From Elusimicrobiota bacterium (GTDB taxonomy: Bacteria > Elusimicrobiota > Elusimicrobia > UBA1565 > UBA9628): a DNA stretch of 64,000 nt. Of this stretch, positions 61,781 to 64,000 are shown in pieces. The translations under genes and the position numbers were made by a program. The stretch is from assembly GCA_016194705.1 (NCBI GenBank), contig JACQAZ010000014.1, positions 62,001 through 126,000 on the forward strand. The letters are read 5' to 3'. The stretch's first letter is position 1. Every line of letters begins with the position of its first letter. A model generated the notes under the pieces. That model made no database searches and was not told where the DNA came from. It worked only from the letters and a program-made list of their open reading frames with translations.

Positions 61781-62587
61781 TTACCCTGAAGTGTAGCCCC
61801 GGGGTCGGTGCCTGTCAAGGCGGGCCGAGCCGCGCCAACAGACTCCCTTGAGGCGGCTCAGGTGGACCGGAGAAAGGCCGTCGAGGCGCAGCCATCGTTC
61901 GACGGTCTCGCGGGGCAGGTACGCCGCGCGGGGCGCGTTGAGCATGTCGAAGACGGTGAGCAGGCGCCTTTGCCGCGACCAGCCCCGGAACACCCGAAGA
62001 TAGTCGTAGAAAGGCAGCAGCGGAAGCGGCAGGCGGTAGAGCGTGTCCAGCAGCAGGCCCAGCGCCGCGTTGGCGGCCCGCGCGACGGACAAGAGGGTGT
62101 CTCGGTCGAGCCGGCTCAGAAGGACGCGCTTGGCGGGCTCGAGCAGGACGCGGTTGAGAAGGTTCCCCTCGCGCGAGTAGACGCAAAAGAGGATGACGCC
62201 GCCCGGCTTGAGAAGACGGGCGACGTTGCGAAAGCTGCGCTCCGGGTCCTCCGTGTGGTGCAGGACCCCCATGCAGTAGACGAAGTCGAAGCGCTCGGCG
62301 AGCTCGAGCTCCGCGATGTCGCCTTCGATGATGCGCGCGTTCCTGAGCCCGGCCACGCGCCGTCGGGCGAGTTCGGCGGTGTTGAGATCGACGCCGACGA
62401 CCTCGCGCGCCCAAGCCGCCAGGACAGCCGCGTGCTGGCCCTGGCCGCAGCCGCAGTCGAGCACCGTCTTTCCGCTCAAGTCCTCCGGCCTCCAGGGCGC
62501 CATCCACTCCCTGATCATGGGGACGTTCTCGTCGTCGAGCTGGAAGCGCGACCACTGGTAGGCCCATTGGGCTTCCTTTCTTTGCAT
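61781..62587 (-). CDS. SAM-dependent class I methyltransferase
   Basis: 268 aa. SAM motif I KTVLDCGCGQGQHAAVLAAW, acidic end EVVGVDLNTAEL, motif II IIEGDIAELELAERFDFVY and motif III FCMGVLHH-type loop then LLKPGGVILFCV. The C-terminal ~120 residues are Leu/Arg-rich and resemble methyltransferases acting in sugar or lipid modification next to B12-radical SAM enzymes. The gene starts five bases after the stop of that enzyme. Confidence 0.85.
   Translation of the reverse strand: MQRKEAQWAYQWSRFQLDDENVPMIREWMAPWRPEDLSGKTVLDCGCGQGQHAAVLAAWAREVVGVDLNTAELARRRVAGLRNARIIEGDIAELELAERFDFVYCMGVLHHTEDPERSFRNVARLLKPGGVILFCVYSREGNLLNRVLLEPAKRVLLSRLDRDTLLSVARAANAALGLLLDTLYRLPLPLLPFYDYLRVFRGWSRQRRLLTVFDMLNAPRAAYLPRETVERWLRLDGLSPVHLSRLKGVCWRGSARLDRHRPRGYTSG
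61790..61818 (-). promoter_or_regulatory. Promoter of the regulator-kinase pair
   Basis: Minus strand TTGACA (61818-61813), 17-base spacer, TACACT (61795-61790), inside the last codons of the methyltransferase gene. The transcript has a leader of about 25 bases with a Shine-Dalgarno, unlike the leaderless genes. Confidence 0.7.
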
Positions 62588-62592
62588 CGAGT

Positions 62593-64000
62593 TCAGGTAT
62601 GCGCGCGCGCGCGCTGGCAGGCGACCGAGCCTCCGCCATCCGCCGCGAGCGGCCGCCGGGAGGACGGAGGCTCGAGCAGGAAATCCCTGAGCATGCCCGC
62701 CGCGCGGGACAGGAAGGCTCGGTTGAAGTAATTGGACAGGTGCGCCAGCGCGAAGCCCGGCCGGAGGTAGAAGCTCCGGTAAAAGTCCCGTTGGCGGCGG
62801 AGCAGATCATCCTCCGTGAAGCCCTCGCCGACATAGGGCAGGCGCGCGGGGTGCGCCGAGTAGTCGCGCCAGTCGGCGCTGACGAACCCCGTGCGCAGGG
62901 CTCGCGCTCGCAGGGGGGTCCCCGGGTAGGGGACATAGATGAAGCAGGAAAGGGCGTCGAGGGGCAGAGAGAGGGCGAAGTCCAGCGAAGCGTCGATATC
63001 CTCGGGCCTCTCGTCGGGGACGCCGATCATGAAGGCTCCGTAGGCCGAGATGCGGTGGCGGCGCAGCAAGCGCGCGCCCTTCATCGCCGCCTCGAGCGTC
63101 ATGCCCTTGTCGATGGTCTTGAGCATCCGCTCCGAGCCCGACTCCAGGCCCAAGTAGACGAGCTTGCACCCGGCGTCGCGCATGAGCTCGAGGACGTGCG
63201 GCGTGAATGAGTTGGCGCGCGCGCTGCAAGACCAGCCGACCTGGAGCTTGCGCTCGATCATCTTGCGGCAGAGCTCGACGACGCGCTCCCTGTTGAGCAG
63301 AAAGTGGTCGTCCTCGAAGGAAAAGAAGTCGAAGCCCCAACGCTCGTGGAGCTCCTCCAATTCCTCGAGCACCGCGTCCGCGCCATGGGCCCGCCAGCGC
63401 CTTTGAAAGACCGATTGGTCGCAATAGGAGCAGTCGAAGGTGCAGCCGCGGCTCGAGATGACGGAGACGGTCCTGCCGTAGCCGCGGAAGGGGTTGGGCG
63501 AGTAGAGCTTGAGATCCGGCAGCAGATGGCGCGCCGGCCTCGGGAGGCGGTCGAGGTCCCGTTCGTTGGGCCTCGGAGGGTTGACCTGGACACTCCCGCC
63601 TTGCCGCCAGCACAGCCCCTTGACCTGCCCCAGGGGACGGCCGTCGGCCAGCGCCTCGATGAGCTCGCGAGCGGTCAGTTCGCCCTCGCCGTAGACCCCG
63701 AAATCGAGCTCCGGGCACTCCTCCATCGTCTCGCGAGGAAGGGCGCTGATATGCGCCCCTCCGAGCACCGTCAAGACCTTGGGGTCGATCCTCTTGACCA
63801 ACGAGAGGACCTGCTTGGCGCAGTGGAAGGAGACCGTGGTCGAGGTCAGGCCGACGATGTCGGGGCGCAACTCCTGAAGGCGGCGGCGCACGTCCCCGAG
63901 AGTCGAACGCTCGCCGACGCAGTCGAGCAGGGCGACCTCGGCGCCGAGCTCCAGGAGCACGCTGGCCACGTAACAGAATCCCAGCGGCGGCAGCAGCGGC
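62593..64000 (-). CDS. B12-binding radical SAM protein, 5' end outside the window
   Basis: About 468 residues visible; the N-terminus lies beyond the right edge (PPLGFCYVASVLLELG is the usual opening of the cobalamin domain). Cobalamin-binding fold: IVGLTSTTVSFHCAKQVLSL, VLTVLGGAHISALPRET, GEGELTARELIEAL. Radical SAM: SSRGCTFDCSYCDQSVFQ (C-x3-C-x2-C), FEDDHFLLNRERVVELC, YLGLESGSERMLKTIDKG. Such enzymes methylate or rearrange lipids, hopanoids or tetrapyrroles. Likely works with the methyltransferase. Confidence 0.9.
   Translation of the reverse strand, partial: PLLPPLGFCYVASVLLELGAEVALLDCVGERSTLGDVRRRLQELRPDIVGLTSTTVSFHCAKQVLSLVKRIDPKVLTVLGGAHISALPRETMEECPELDFGVYGEGELTARELIEALADGRPLGQVKGLCWRQGGSVQVNPPRPNERDLDRLPRPARHLLPDLKLYSPNPFRGYGRTVSVISSRGCTFDCSYCDQSVFQRRWRAHGADAVLEELEELHERWGFDFFSFEDDHFLLNRERVVELCRKMIERKLQVGWSCSARANSFTPHVLELMRDAGCKLVYLGLESGSERMLKTIDKGMTLEAAMKGARLLRRHRISAYGAFMIGVPDERPEDIDASLDFALSLPLDALSCFIYVPYPGTPLRARALRTGFVSADWRDYSAHPARLPYVGEGFTEDDLLRRQRDFYRSFYLRPGFALAHLSNYFNRAFLSRAAGMLRDFLLEPPSSRRPLAADGGGSVACQRARAHT

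Overview
This 64 kb window is high-GC DNA from a Gram-negative bacterium: it has OmpA/peptidoglycan-binding domains, a lipoprotein, two PilB/GspE ATPases and an HpnI-like glycosyltransferase. The gene mix (TPR-tailed membrane glycosyltransferases, PilB ATPases, CheC/CheX-receiver proteins, many hybrid sensors, unrecognised exported proteins) suggests an uncultured Elusimicrobiota-like lineage. That placement is inference; there is no rRNA or other phylogenetic marker here.

Layout. 1-5.2 kb (minus): tightly coupled operon of two peptidoglycan-anchored solute-binding/OmpA fusions, a von Willebrand A protein, a membrane coiled-coil protein and the start of a TelA-family gene. 5.3-7.9 kb (plus): radical SAM protein and Ycf46-like AAA ATPase. 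7.9-11.2 kb (minus): ACT-domain protein with only a CTG start, ankyrin protein, GH25 lysozyme, receiver-CheC fusion. 11.3-14.4 kb (plus): hemolysin III-like protein and a large exported unknown. 14.3-22.1 kb: SGNH-like/TPR protein, two DUF4932-like exported proteins (one with seven 67-residue repeats) and a divergent TPR protein. 22.2-30.9 kb: signalling block with a sensor kinase, a PilB-receiver fusion, two response-regulator/kinase proteins, a coiled-coil protein, a cNMP-binding protein and an AI-2E-type transporter. 31-35.3 kb: lower-GC island with two tandem exported Kelch-propeller/caspase proteins, one broken at a run of eight G. 35.3-43.3 kb: second PilB ATPase, receiver-thioesterase fusion, glycosyltransferases and TrmJ. 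43.3-45.5 kb: candidate structured RNA with terminator, a 30-aa ORF with a strong SD, a tandem FabA protein, a small membrane ORF and a lipoprotein. 45.5-53.8 kb: a TPR membrane glycosyltransferase, the aromatic amino-acid operon (chorismate mutase, aminotransferase, prephenate dehydrogenase, prephenate dehydratase) and a nearby DAHP synthase. 53.8-59.5 kb: receiver and CheX pair, tRNA-Leu(CAA), YibQ-like deacetylase, ABC exporter and a TumE/TumA toxin-antitoxin module. 59.6-64 kb: sensor kinase and regulator, methyltransferase, B12-binding radical SAM protein cut by the window edge.

A recurrent theme is transcription and translation starting at the same point. At about a dozen gene starts a recognisable -10 hexamer (often an extended TGn -10, three times with a TTGACA-like -35 at 17 bp) ends only 6-8 nt before ATG or GTG, as in leaderless mRNAs. 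Genes inside operons are mostly coupled by 4-nt ATGA/GTGA/TTGA overlaps. The most distinctive items are the Kelch-caspase island, the TelA/VWA/SBP-OmpA operon, the candidate RNA plus mini-ORF at 43.4-43.65 kb, and several unusual domain fusions.
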